Shown here: positions 52,236 to 61,398 of the stretch, piece by piece
Layout: every line of letters begins with the position of its first letter
Numbering within the stretch: position 1 is the stretch's first letter
Origin: Flavobacteriales bacterium
GTDB taxonomy: Bacteria > Bacteroidota > Bacteroidia > Flavobacteriales_G > JALEGO01
Assembly (NCBI GenBank): GCA_020628935.1
Contig: JAHDEG010000012.1
Coordinates: forward strand, 1-64,000
Direction of reading: 5' to 3'
Length of the DNA stretch: 64,000 bases
Position numbers and translations under genes: made by a program
Notes under the pieces: generated by a model
The model's database searches: none
Seen by the model: the letters and a program-made list of their open reading frames with translations, nothing else
What the model was told of the DNA's origin: nothing

Positions 52236-52389
52236 TCTGATTCTTTTTAACTATTGACTATCAGGTAAATAGTTGCTTTTAGATTTTTCCATAAACATAC
52301 ACATGTTAAAACTAAACTAAGTGTTCATAATTATGAGCAGGTAATAATACTACTTTAGATTTATCGACTTAAAAAGTAATTTAATAGTA

Positions 52390-52677
52390 GTGAATAAGCT
52401 AACACATAAGAAAGTTTTAAGATCCAATTCATTAAACGGATCTGATGTGCATAACCTTGTTACTATTAATACTTTAAAACAGAAGAAAATTAGTGGCGAA
52501 AAACTAACCGAAAGTCAATTAAAATCGCTTACGGTATTTGAAAAATATCGTGAACAAATGCTTGACTCAGCCACATCAGAAAAAGAATATGAAACTAAAT
52601 TCAAAGAGTTAAGCACACTTGCTAATTTAACTTCTTTTGAAGAATTTCTTTCAGATAAATATTCGTCCTCTAATTAA
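52390..52677 (+). CDS. Small hydrophilic protein of unknown function
   Basis: 95-aa ORF with a GTG start at 52390, charged and helical, no signal or TM. It lies 10 bp before the symporter, so it is probably cotranscribed. No ATG appears early in the frame. Not recognised. The 154-bp gap before it (52236-52389) is AT-rich, with a small AACTATT/AATAGTT hairpin. Confidence 0.55.
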   Translation: MNKLTHKKVLRSNSLNGSDVHNLVTINTLKQKKISGEKLTESQLKSLTVFEKYREQMLDSATSEKEYETKFKELSTLANLTSFEEFLSDKYSSSN

Positions 52678-52687
52678 ATAAAGCTAT

Positions 52688-54145
52688 ATGTCTCCATTAT
52701 TATTAGTGTTTCTAATACTGGGGTACTTTATATTGCTAATTGGCATCTCTTACTTCACTACACGTAATAGTAATTCCGAATCCTTTTTTACGGGAAATCG
52801 GAGATCGCCTTGGTATGTTGTTGCTTATGGAATGATTGGAGCATCATTATCTGGGGTAACATTCATGTCGGTGCCAGGTAGTGTTAATTTGAAATCATTT
52901 TCTTACATGCAAATGGTTTTAGGCTACATGGTTGGGTACATAATTATAGCTTATGTTTTACTCCCTATTTATTACAAACTAAACGTTACATCTATATACT
53001 CATATCTTGAAAAAAGACTAGGTTATTGGTCTTATAAATCGGGCGCGACCGCCTTTTTGTTTTCAAGAATAATTGGCGCAGCCTTTAGATTGTATTTAGT
53101 CGCTATTGTACTTCAAAATCTCATATTAATTCCTTTAGGGTTGGATATACCATTTGCCTTAACAGTAATGATAACTATAGCGTTGATATGGGTATATACA
53201 TTTAAGGGAGGAATAAAAACCATTGTTTGGACGGATACACTTCAAACAACATTTATGTTACTCTCTGTTATTCTTACCATATTTTTTATTGCAAAAAATA
53301 TGAACCTATCAATTACAGAGTTAATGACGTTAGTTAAAGACAGTGACTACAGCAAAACATTTTATTTTAATGATTTCACATCTAATAAACTTAATTTTTT
53401 TAAACAGTTTTTAGCTGGCGCATTTATCAGCATTGTAATGACGGGTCTTGACCAAGATATGATGCAAAAAAATCTTACTTGCAAAAATCTCAAAGACGCA
53501 CAAAAAAACGTATTAAGTTTAGGCGCTATTCTTGTTCCAATAAATTTAATTTTTTTGGGGTTAGGCGCTGTTTTATTTATATATGCCAAACAAATAGGCT
53601 TCGAAATTCCTGAAAAAACCGATCTTTTATTTGCAAGCATCGCATTAAATAGTGGTTTGCCTATAATTATAGGAGTGATGTTTGTAATAGGCCTAATTGC
53701 AGCCGCTTATTCATCTGCCGACTCAGCATTAACAGCATTAACAACCTCAACATGTTATGATATTTTAGAAATTAGGGCAGATCATAAAGACATAAAAAGT
53801 ATACGAACGAAGGTTCACTTATTTATGTCGGGCATTCTGGTTTTTGTAATTGTAATTTTTAACAATCTGAATGACGATAGTGTAATTTATGAGCTATTTA
53901 AAATCGCTGGATATACGTACGGACCTTTACTAGGAATGTTTTCGTTCGGTATATTCACCAAAATTAGATCGAACGACTTATTAACCCCGCTCATATGTGT
54001 AATTAGCCCAATTATATGTTACGGGTTACAAGCGAACAGCCCGGAGTGGTTTAATTATCAAATGGGGTTTGAACTGCTAATAATAAACGGAATAATTACT
54101 TTTGTTTTACTTCATTTAAGCAGCTTTAAAAAAAGTAATAGTTAG
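52688..54145 (+). CDS. Sodium:solute symporter family transporter
   Basis: 485-aa SSS-family permease with about 13 TM segments. NRRSPWYVVAYGMIGASLSG, FMSVPGSVNLKSFSYMQMVL and the sodium-site region AAAYSSADSALTALTTSTCY are characteristic. Substrate not determinable (sugars, proline, sialic acid and others are possible). The stop overlaps that of the convergent asd gene by 3 bp, leaving no room for a terminator. Confidence 0.93.
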   Translation: MSPLLLVFLILGYFILLIGISYFTTRNSNSESFFTGNRRSPWYVVAYGMIGASLSGVTFMSVPGSVNLKSFSYMQMVLGYMVGYIIIAYVLLPIYYKLNVTSIYSYLEKRLGYWSYKSGATAFLFSRIIGAAFRLYLVAIVLQNLILIPLGLDIPFALTVMITIALIWVYTFKGGIKTIVWTDTLQTTFMLLSVILTIFFIAKNMNLSITELMTLVKDSDYSKTFYFNDFTSNKLNFFKQFLAGAFISIVMTGLDQDMMQKNLTCKNLKDAQKNVLSLGAILVPINLIFLGLGAVLFIYAKQIGFEIPEKTDLLFASIALNSGLPIIIGVMFVIGLIAAAYSSADSALTALTTSTCYDILEIRADHKDIKSIRTKVHLFMSGILVFVIVIFNNLNDDSVIYELFKIAGYTYGPLLGMFSFGIFTKIRSNDLLTPLICVISPIICYGLQANSPEWFNYQMGFELLIINGIITFVLLHLSSFKKSNS

Positions 54146-55134
54146 AATACCAAACCTTTTATTAGCAGGCTTTCTAGTATTTGAACAGCATTTGTTGCAG
54201 CGCCCTTCCTCAAATTATCAGATACTACCCATAAGTTTAAACCGTTTTTTATAGAATTATCTCTTCTTATTCTTCCTACAAAAACGGCATCTTTATTATG
54301 AGCTGTAATTGGCATAGGGTATAAGTTTTGAGAAGGTTCGTCTTGCACAACAATTCCAGTACTGTTTTTAAGTAAACTCAAAATATCTTCCAGCTCAAAC
54401 GAATGTTCAAACTCAACATTAATAGCCTCAGAATGCCCGCCTACTACAGGTATTCTAACAACCGTAGAAGTCACTTGTATAGTATTATCCTCCAGTATTT
54501 TTCGAGTTTCGTTTAGCAGCTTAGCTTCTTCTGTGGTGCTACCATCAGATAAAAAGTCTCCGCCATGAGGAAAACAGTTCATATCAATTTTATAAGGATA
54601 AACCGTTAATTCATCCTTCCCGGAGCGTTCATTATTTAATTGGTTTACAGCCTTAATACCAGTTCCTGTAACGGATTGATAGGTAGAAATTACCAGCCTC
54701 CTAATTTTATATTTTTTGTGAAGAGGAGCTAATGCAACCACCAATTGAATAGTTGAGCAATTCGGATTAGCAATAATATGTGAGTTTTCTCTTAGCTGAT
54801 GATTGTTAACTTCAGGAACTACTAATGGCACTTGCTCATTCATCCTCCAAGCAGAAGAATTATCAATTACAAAACATCCTAAATCACTTAATTTTTGAGC
54901 ATACTGTTTAGAAATTTCAGAACCAGCAGAAAAAAGGGCTACATCTGGCTTTAAGGTTAACAGTTCATCGATAGAGATAATTTTGTACTCTTTTTTATTA
55001 AAAACTATAGACTTACCAACTGAATTACTAGAAGCCACTGGGTAAAATTCATTAAACTTAATTTTACGTTCTTCAAGCACACGAATCATCATTTCTCCTA
55101 CAAGTCCTGTAGCACCAACTAATGCTAACTTCAT
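54142..55134 (-). CDS. asd: Aspartate-semialdehyde dehydrogenase
   Basis: 330-aa enzyme reducing aspartyl phosphate to the semialdehyde for Lys, Met, Thr and diaminopimelate. NADP motif GATGLVGEMM at 7-16, SAGSEISKQYA, catalytic Cys126 in NPNCSTIQ, and His in GGHSEAINVEF. The length is standard. Overlaps the symporter stop. Confidence 0.97.
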   Translation of the reverse strand: MKLALVGATGLVGEMMIRVLEERKIKFNEFYPVASSNSVGKSIVFNKKEYKIISIDELLTLKPDVALFSAGSEISKQYAQKLSDLGCFVIDNSSAWRMNEQVPLVVPEVNNHQLRENSHIIANPNCSTIQLVVALAPLHKKYKIRRLVISTYQSVTGTGIKAVNQLNNERSGKDELTVYPYKIDMNCFPHGGDFLSDGSTTEEAKLLNETRKILEDNTIQVTSTVVRIPVVGGHSEAINVEFEHSFELEDILSLLKNSTGIVVQDEPSQNLYPMPITAHNKDAVFVGRIRRDNSIKNGLNLWVVSDNLRKGAATNAVQILESLLIKGLVF

Positions 55135-55155
55135 TTTATTCGGTTTTAATTAATT

Positions 55156-55163
55156 CAAATTTA
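55156..55163 (-). promoter_or_regulatory. TAnnTTTG -7 element of asd
   Basis: On the minus strand TAAATTTG matches exactly, 21 bases before the asd ATG. No -33 TTG at the usual spacing. Confidence 0.4.
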
Positions 55164-55231
55164 GTTAAAACATTATTCAACCACCTATTTCATAACAAAA
55201 TTGGGCACTTAATAATTAAAGGTGTTTATTG

Positions 55232-55239
55232 TATATTTG
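55232..55239 (+). promoter_or_regulatory. TAnnTTTG -7 element of the lamin-tail-domain gene
   Basis: TATATTTG is an exact match, 24 bases before the ATG at 55264. The closest upstream TTG (55201-55203) is 28 bases away, longer than usual. Confidence 0.5.
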
Positions 55240-55263
55240 CAGACCACAAATTGAGTTAGAAAA

Positions 55264-57864
55264 ATGAATAAAGCTATTTTACTCTACACGCTATTTTGTT
55301 TAAGCGTAATATCTGTTAAAGCACAGTTTACTGATAATTTTTCTGATGGAGATTTCACCAACAACCCAACCTGGTCGGGCAGTGATCAAAACTTTGAAGT
55401 TACAAATGAAGAATTGCGTTTAAACGCCCCGGCAGTAAAAGATACTTCTTACTTAAGCACTGCTTCTTCTTTAATAGACAACACCACCTGGAAAGCAAAC
55501 TTAAAGTTTAGTTTTAATCCTTCTAGTAGCAATTATGCTAAGTTTTATGTGGCATCAAATAACTCAAACTTAAGAGAAAGTTTAAACGGATATTATATTG
55601 AAATAGGTAAATCAAGCGATAAAATTAACTTTTACAAGCAAGAAGGATTTAATACCACATTGCTAATTGAAGGAACTGATGATTTATTAGATGTATCTAG
55701 CGTTGACGTAAGCGTTAAAGTTACTAGGGATAATGCAGGAAATTGGGAATTATTTGCAGACACATCTACCAGTTGTGGTAGCTACGTTTCTTTAGGTACA
55801 GCTAACAATTCTGATTTTACAAGCTCAAATTTTGTAGGATTTTCTTGCTTTTATACCTCAACTAGATCAGATAAATTCTTTTTTGATGATATCTCTGTAT
55901 CAAATATTACCCCTAGTGATAATACTAACCCTGAAGTTGAGTCTTTAACTGTTTTAAACGACTCAACCATTCAACTTATTTTTAGCGAAACCATTTCGCA
56001 AGCTACTGCTGAAAACCTAACCAATTACTTTATTGATAATGGCATTGGAAATCCCTTAGAAATAGTAGTACAGCAATGTGGCGATGAATTTACAACGATA
56101 TTTTTAGAATTTGGAACAAACTTTTTGCCTGGAACAAACTACACAGTAACGGTTAACAATTTACAAGATAATGCAGGAAACGTTTTAGTACCCTATTCTG
56201 ATTCATTTAATCAAGTTGAAATAGGAACTGTACAAGCAGGTGACATAATTTTTAATGAAATATTTGCTGATCCTGAACCGGTTGTGGGACTTCCTCCTCA
56301 TGAATATTTAGAACTTTACAACAGAAGCAATACAGCTATTCAATTATCAGAACTTACATTGGTAAACACAACAACTCCTAAAACATTACCCAATTTTTTA
56401 TTACAGCCAAATGCTTATGTTATTGTTTGCAACTCAACCGATGCAACATTATTTAGCGCATATGGAGATGTTATTGGCATAAGTAGTTTAACTGCGCTTG
56501 CAAACGGAGGAGACAGCTTAACACTTATAGACGCAAGTAATAATATTATTGATTTACTTGTATATGACGATGCATGGCATAGCGATACTGAGAAAAAAGC
56601 AGGCGGATGGAGTTTAGAGCGCATTAACCCAACAAGCGGTTGTAGTTCTTCTGATAACTGGAGCTCGTCTGAAGGATTATTAGGTGGAACACCCGGTGCA
56701 CAAAATTCTATTTACAGTTTAACTGCTGATGTAATAGCTCCAAGTATTAATTTAGTTACTGTTAGTAGTTTGACATCTGTAAGTGTATTTTTCACAGAAA
56801 ATATTTTAGGGGATGACTCGTTTAGTTCTTCAGACATTCAAATTACGCCAACTATAGCAATTAATAATTTCACGTTAAAAGCTACCTCAATTGATATTAG
56901 TTTCTCCTCTCCTATTGAAGCAGGAGTTAATTACACCATAACAATTACTGACAACATAAAAGACTGTTCTGAAAACTTAATTACAGATGCAAATAGTTCA
57001 TTTGTTTTACCAGAAAAAGGCGAGATAGAAGATGTAATTATCAACGAAATACTTTTTGACCCTCTAGAGGGAGGAAGCGATTATGTAGAGTTATACAACA
57101 ACTCCAATAAGAATATTGATATTAGTAATTGGTTCATTGCTACAATAAAAGGAGACACTGTTTCTGATTTAAATCAGATTTCTGATGTGCAGTATATAAT
57201 TAAACCGCAAGAATTTGTACTACTTACCGAAAACACAGAAGCAGTATTAAGTCAATATTCTGCAACAAACGAAGAAGTTTTTGTTCAAATAGATGACTTA
57301 CCTACATTTAGTAATGATGAAGGATCTGTTGTTTTAGTTTCTAACGAAGAAGTAGTGATGGATCAGTTTAACTACTCAGATGAACTACACCTTTCATTAT
57401 TAAACAATGTGGATGGTGTTTCTTTAGAACGTATTAATTATAATATTCCTTCTTATAACGATGATAATTGGCATTCGGCTGCCGAAGATATTGGCTTCGG
57501 AACGCCTGGTGTTCAAAATTCTCAATATCGCTCTAATCAAGATGTTGTAAATGCAATAACGGTTCTTCCAAAAACATTTTCACCAGACAATGACGGTTTT
57601 GATGATTTCACAGAAATATCATACCAATTTGATAAGCCAGGATACATTTTGACCTCTAATGTTTATACAGTACATGGCAACTTTGTAACAGAGTTAGCTA
57701 ATACTGAATTGCTTGGCACTGAAGGAAAGTTTAAATGGGATGGAACGGTACAAAATTCAAGTTCATTTTTACCAAGAGGAGTTTACATTATACATTCAAA
57801 AGTTTTTAATTTGGATGGAAGTGTAAACGAATACAAAAACCCAGTGGTTATAGCCTATAAATAA
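55264..57864 (+). CDS. Large secreted protein with two lamin-tail domains and FlgD-like C-terminus
   Basis: 866 aa. Signal peptide ends near VKAQ (about 20). Next is a concanavalin-like N-terminal domain (about 21-215), then a bacterial Ig-like domain (NPEVESLTVLNDSTIQLIFS), a first lamin-tail domain (DIIFNEIFADPEPVVGLPPH), a second Ig-like domain, and a second lamin-tail domain (DVIINEILFDPLEGGSDYVE). The C-terminal part PKTFSPDNDGFDDF ... FKWDGT ... LPRGVYIIH resembles FlgD-like/gliding-associated C-terminal modules. Probably secreted to the surface, perhaps linked to a nuclease or phosphate function; no catalytic motif seen. Six bases before the LysM lipoprotein gene. Confidence 0.85.
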   Translation: MNKAILLYTLFCLSVISVKAQFTDNFSDGDFTNNPTWSGSDQNFEVTNEELRLNAPAVKDTSYLSTASSLIDNTTWKANLKFSFNPSSSNYAKFYVASNNSNLRESLNGYYIEIGKSSDKINFYKQEGFNTTLLIEGTDDLLDVSSVDVSVKVTRDNAGNWELFADTSTSCGSYVSLGTANNSDFTSSNFVGFSCFYTSTRSDKFFFDDISVSNITPSDNTNPEVESLTVLNDSTIQLIFSETISQATAENLTNYFIDNGIGNPLEIVVQQCGDEFTTIFLEFGTNFLPGTNYTVTVNNLQDNAGNVLVPYSDSFNQVEIGTVQAGDIIFNEIFADPEPVVGLPPHEYLELYNRSNTAIQLSELTLVNTTTPKTLPNFLLQPNAYVIVCNSTDATLFSAYGDVIGISSLTALANGGDSLTLIDASNNIIDLLVYDDAWHSDTEKKAGGWSLERINPTSGCSSSDNWSSSEGLLGGTPGAQNSIYSLTADVIAPSINLVTVSSLTSVSVFFTENILGDDSFSSSDIQITPTIAINNFTLKATSIDISFSSPIEAGVNYTITITDNIKDCSENLITDANSSFVLPEKGEIEDVIINEILFDPLEGGSDYVELYNNSNKNIDISNWFIATIKGDTVSDLNQISDVQYIIKPQEFVLLTENTEAVLSQYSATNEEVFVQIDDLPTFSNDEGSVVLVSNEEVVMDQFNYSDELHLSLLNNVDGVSLERINYNIPSYNDDNWHSAAEDIGFGTPGVQNSQYRSNQDVVNAITVLPKTFSPDNDGFDDFTEISYQFDKPGYILTSNVYTVHGNFVTELANTELLGTEGKFKWDGTVQNSSSFLPRGVYIIHSKVFNLDGSVNEYKNPVVIAYK

Positions 57865-57870
57865 TCGCAA

Positions 57871-59232
57871 TTGCACTTTTTTAATAAATATACTTTATTA
57901 AATTATTTTCTTTTAAGTTGGCTTATTAGCTGTAATTTAATTACAAGCAATACAAATGAACAAAGCCTAAAACAAGCACCTAAAATTGAACCTCAAAAGA
58001 AAAAATTAGACACTGTAAAGTATCTGCCAAAACTCAAAGACAATTTGGCCAGTATTTCACAGAAGTTTGATTTAAGACCTACAGAAATAATTAATTTAAA
58101 CCCAAAGTTAGAGATTGTAGTTGAGCCCGGTGATGAAATAACCATTTCTAACAAGTTGGTAGAAAAAAAGAAGCATATTCTTTTAGTTGGTCAAAACTTA
58201 CATACACTTTCTGCTATTTACGGAGTGAGTATTGATGATCTTTTACTTGAAAATCCGAACGTAATTGTTGGAATTGATACAGATGATACACTTGTATTAC
58301 ACAGCTATGTTAATTCAGATGATTTATTAGCACTTAATTCAGTTAATGACTCAATATTATTTACAAAAGAGGAAACGGAGTACCTGACAGCTGAAGTAAG
58401 CAAAAACACATCCTCCCAAAACATAAAAACAAACGAGATACCTCAAAAACAAGAAACTAGTATTGATAATTTAATAAATGAAAACACCGCAACAGTACAA
58501 AAACCAACTTCAACTTGGGAGGATGGGGAATTAGTTGTACAATCTAATCGTTTAAAAACAGTCATACATAAAGCGGAATCAAGAGACAATACAAAAGAAC
58601 TCGCAAAACTTTATAACACTACTGAAGAAAAGATTATTGAGGCAAATCCGCAACTCAAAAACAACCCAATTAAATCAGGCGATTTAATTCAAATAACTTC
58701 CGAAATCAATCCTCCTAAAAACAAATTGGTGACAAGTGCTAATTTTAATGCTATTTTTTCCTCCCAACAAAACATAAAAAATAATATCGTTTATGGCCTT
58801 AACAGAGGTAAAGACATAAAGTACACTTACACTCTTTTTGAACACAACTTAGTTACTGAAAGGGTTTACCGAGACAAAAGAGGCCTACATAAAGTCTTTA
58901 AAATATCCTCCCAAAACAATAGGCATTTATTTGACGTTTTTAGCGAGTGTAAAAACCCAGCAAGATGCATAATTCAAAAAATTGTTATTAGAGACGCTGT
59001 TTTTAAAACAAAAGAAGGAGCTCATGTTGGTAGCTCAATTAAAGAGATAAAAAAGATTTACACAAACCCCAAAGTAACAATTATTGATGGAGGGGTAGTT
59101 TTGCTTCCTTCAGAAAACAATAACATTGCTTTAGTGGTTGAAGGATTTAGTATGGAGTGGAAAGCGGACGGAAATTATAATGTTACTGACATTCCGGAGA
59201 CTCTTAAAATAGCTAGTATTCATGTTTTTTAA
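57871..59232 (+). CDS. LysM-domain lipoprotein with TTG start
   Basis: 453 aa. No ATG occurs until close to the end of the frame, so the start is TTG at 57871, seven bases after the previous stop. The N-terminus NYFLLSWLISCN has a lipobox with lipidated Cys21. Three LysM-like repeats follow, with NLASISQKFDLRPTEIINLN, HTLSAIYGVSIDDLLLENPN and NTKELAKLYNTTEEKIIEAN. The C-terminal about 150 residues form a separate unrecognised domain with a Cys pair (SECKNPARC). Binds peptidoglycan, inferred; outer-membrane lipoprotein. Confidence 0.82.
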   Translation: MHFFNKYTLLNYFLLSWLISCNLITSNTNEQSLKQAPKIEPQKKKLDTVKYLPKLKDNLASISQKFDLRPTEIINLNPKLEIVVEPGDEITISNKLVEKKKHILLVGQNLHTLSAIYGVSIDDLLLENPNVIVGIDTDDTLVLHSYVNSDDLLALNSVNDSILFTKEETEYLTAEVSKNTSSQNIKTNEIPQKQETSIDNLINENTATVQKPTSTWEDGELVVQSNRLKTVIHKAESRDNTKELAKLYNTTEEKIIEANPQLKNNPIKSGDLIQITSEINPPKNKLVTSANFNAIFSSQQNIKNNIVYGLNRGKDIKYTYTLFEHNLVTERVYRDKRGLHKVFKISSQNNRHLFDVFSECKNPARCIIQKIVIRDAVFKTKEGAHVGSSIKEIKKIYTNPKVTIIDGGVVLLPSENNNIALVVEGFSMEWKADGNYNVTDIPETLKIASIHVF

Positions 59233-59242
59233 TTTTTAAGGA

Positions 59243-60592
59243 ATGAGCAAAGTAACCATTATTGGTGCCGGATTAGTAGGATCACTTGAAGCGCTTTTTA
59301 TGTCTAAAAGAGGTTTTGAGGTTGATTTATTTGAAAAAAGACCAGACCCCAGAATTAAAGGCTATTTGGGAGGAAGATCTATAAATTTAGCTCTATCAAC
59401 AAGAGGTTGGAAAGCTTTGGAGAAAGTTGGCATGGATAAAGAGATTCGTAAGATTGCGCTACCGATGAAAGGCAGAATTATGCACGATTTAGAAGGTAAG
59501 TTAAGCTTTCAACCCTACGGATCTGACGGACAAAGTATTTACTCTGTACCCAGAGGTGAGCTAAACATGAATCTTTTGAAGGAAGCAGATAAAGACCCAA
59601 AGGTTAACCTAATTTTTAACAAGAAGCTAACCAACATCAACTTAAAAAATAAAGAGCTTACTTTTAAAGATTATAGCACCAAAGATTTTGAAAACCACAA
59701 ATACAATAAACTTATAGGTACTGATGGCGTGTTTTCAAAAGTTCGTTTTGAGCTGCAAAAAACGCCAAGGTTTAATTTTTCGCAAAACTATATTAGTCAT
59801 GGCTATAAAGAATTAACGATACCTGCCAATTTGGATGGTAGTCATAAATTAGACCCCGAAGCTTTACATATATGGCCCAGAGGTGAGTATATGCTTATTG
59901 CTTTACCAAACCAAGATGGTACGTTTACTTGCACCCTGTTTTTTCCTTATGAAGGTGAGTTCTCTTTTAACTCCATCACTTCGGCAAATGCCTTTGAAGA
60001 TTTTTTTAAATCTCAATTTATTGATGCTTACGAGTTAATACCTGACGTTAAAAAAGACTATAATGATAACCCTACTTCTCCGCTTGTATACGTAATGGCC
60101 GACCCTTGGAACTACAAAGACTCTGTTTTACTACTTGGTGATTCAGCACACGGTATTGTCCCTTTTTACGGACAAGGTATGAATAGCGGCTTTGAAGACT
60201 GCACCCTGCTTGATGAAACACTCGACCTCAATAATAACAATTGGACTAATACGTTTGAGCAGTTTTCAAAGAAACGAGTGCCCGATGCAAAAGCAATTTC
60301 TGAGCTAGCCCTTTACAATTTTATTGAGATGAGAGATAAAGTTGCAGATGAAGATTTTCTTAAGAGAAAAAAAATAGAAAAATTCATTCATGAAAAACAC
60401 CCTAGCTTATGGACTCCATTGTACAGCATGGTGACGTTCTCAAACATCCCTTATTCTGAAGCATTAAACAAGGGCAACCAACAAAGAGCAATAATGGATG
60501 AAGTGATGAAAATTGATGATGTAGAAAATATTGCTAATCAACCATCAATTGAAACTCAAGTGCTTAATGTTATAAGAAAACATAAAGCTTAA
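59243..60592 (+). CDS. kmo: Kynurenine 3-monooxygenase
   Basis: 449-aa FAD hydroxylase making 3-hydroxykynurenine, part of tryptophan breakdown or quinolinate/NAD synthesis. FAD motif GAGLVGSLEA at 7-16, GRSINLALSTRGWKAL and LLGDSAHGIVPFYGQGMNSG with ED are diagnostic. The C-terminus lacks the membrane anchor of the eukaryotic enzyme. No kynureninase or 3-HAO gene is nearby. Confidence 0.94.
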   Translation: MSKVTIIGAGLVGSLEALFMSKRGFEVDLFEKRPDPRIKGYLGGRSINLALSTRGWKALEKVGMDKEIRKIALPMKGRIMHDLEGKLSFQPYGSDGQSIYSVPRGELNMNLLKEADKDPKVNLIFNKKLTNINLKNKELTFKDYSTKDFENHKYNKLIGTDGVFSKVRFELQKTPRFNFSQNYISHGYKELTIPANLDGSHKLDPEALHIWPRGEYMLIALPNQDGTFTCTLFFPYEGEFSFNSITSANAFEDFFKSQFIDAYELIPDVKKDYNDNPTSPLVYVMADPWNYKDSVLLLGDSAHGIVPFYGQGMNSGFEDCTLLDETLDLNNNNWTNTFEQFSKKRVPDAKAISELALYNFIEMRDKVADEDFLKRKKIEKFIHEKHPSLWTPLYSMVTFSNIPYSEALNKGNQQRAIMDEVMKIDDVENIANQPSIETQVLNVIRKHKA

Positions 60593-60617
60593 ATTTTCGC
60601 TAAACGTTCTTGAAAAA

Positions 60618-60652
60618 AGCCCCCAACTTTTGCGTTGAAAAAGTTGGGGGCT
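60618..60652. terminator. Bidirectional terminator after kmo
   Basis: AGCCCCCAACTTTT (60618-60631) pairs with AAAAGTTGGGGGCT (60639-60652) over 14 bp around a 7-nt loop. T-rich tail GATTTTTT follows on the plus strand, and a run of six A's precedes the stem (T's on the minus strand), so it serves both kmo and the convergent gene. Confidence 0.93.
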
Positions 60653-60678
60653 GATTTTTTCTAAAAGTGAATATCTGT

Positions 60679-61350
60679 TTATTTAACAGCCTTCATTTTA
60701 GCATTTAATGTTTCAATAGCTGCTTTTTGTTTTTTTACCTCTTCGGTTTTAGCTGCTTGATTTTTTATGTTTTCTTCAATGTTTTTTTGAGCCTCTTCTA
60801 TCTCTTTTTTGGCATCTTCAATTTTATCCTCAAGGTTAGATTTTTCTTTTTCTAGGTCTTTTGCATCTCCCTCTAATTTACCCAAAACCTTACCTGCTTC
60901 TTTAATTTGCTCACCTACTCCTTCTTTAGTTAATTCAACAGCAAAGTTATACAGGTAAGCCTTAAACGCTTTAAACTTCTCAGGGTGACTTGCAGAAGAT
61001 AAAAATGCACCACCTAAATCAACACCAACAATTAGCATGTTACCAACCTCAAGTTTTTCAACTTTAGCATAAACATCAACGGTGTTTTCGCCTAAAAACT
61101 TAAACTCAGCATCATCGCCAAAAATCTCTTTTTTTACAGTTACTTTAGCATCTTTGTCTTTTAATTCAGATTTCAAAGCTTTTTCTATTTCATCTTTAGA
61201 TGTTTCATACACCAAAACAGAAAGAGCATTTCTTGAGCTTTCACTTAATACTTGAGTTCCTTCTTCAACTTTTATTGCAGGAACTTTTTGAGCTTGTAAT
61301 AATGTACTAAACATTAATAATGCAAATACAGATGATATTGTCTTAATCAT
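60679..61350 (-). CDS. Exported coiled-coil protein of unknown function
   Basis: 223 aa with a signal peptide (MIKTISSVFALLMFSTLLQAQ). Residues about 25-145 form a folded alpha/beta domain (ALKSELKDKDAKVTVKKEI ... VEKLEVGNMLIVGVDLGGAF). Residues about 150-220 are a highly charged Lys/Glu coiled coil (KEKSNLEDKIEDAKKEIEEA). Not recognised. It converges on kmo and lies 48 bp from the prmC end. Confidence 0.78.
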   Translation of the reverse strand: MIKTISSVFALLMFSTLLQAQKVPAIKVEEGTQVLSESSRNALSVLVYETSKDEIEKALKSELKDKDAKVTVKKEIFGDDAEFKFLGENTVDVYAKVEKLEVGNMLIVGVDLGGAFLSSASHPEKFKAFKAYLYNFAVELTKEGVGEQIKEAGKVLGKLEGDAKDLEKEKSNLEDKIEDAKKEIEEAQKNIEENIKNQAAKTEEVKKQKAAIETLNAKMKAVK

Positions 61351-61398
61351 AATTTTAAGTTTTGTTTGTGCAAAGGTAAGAGAAATAGTAATATGTTG

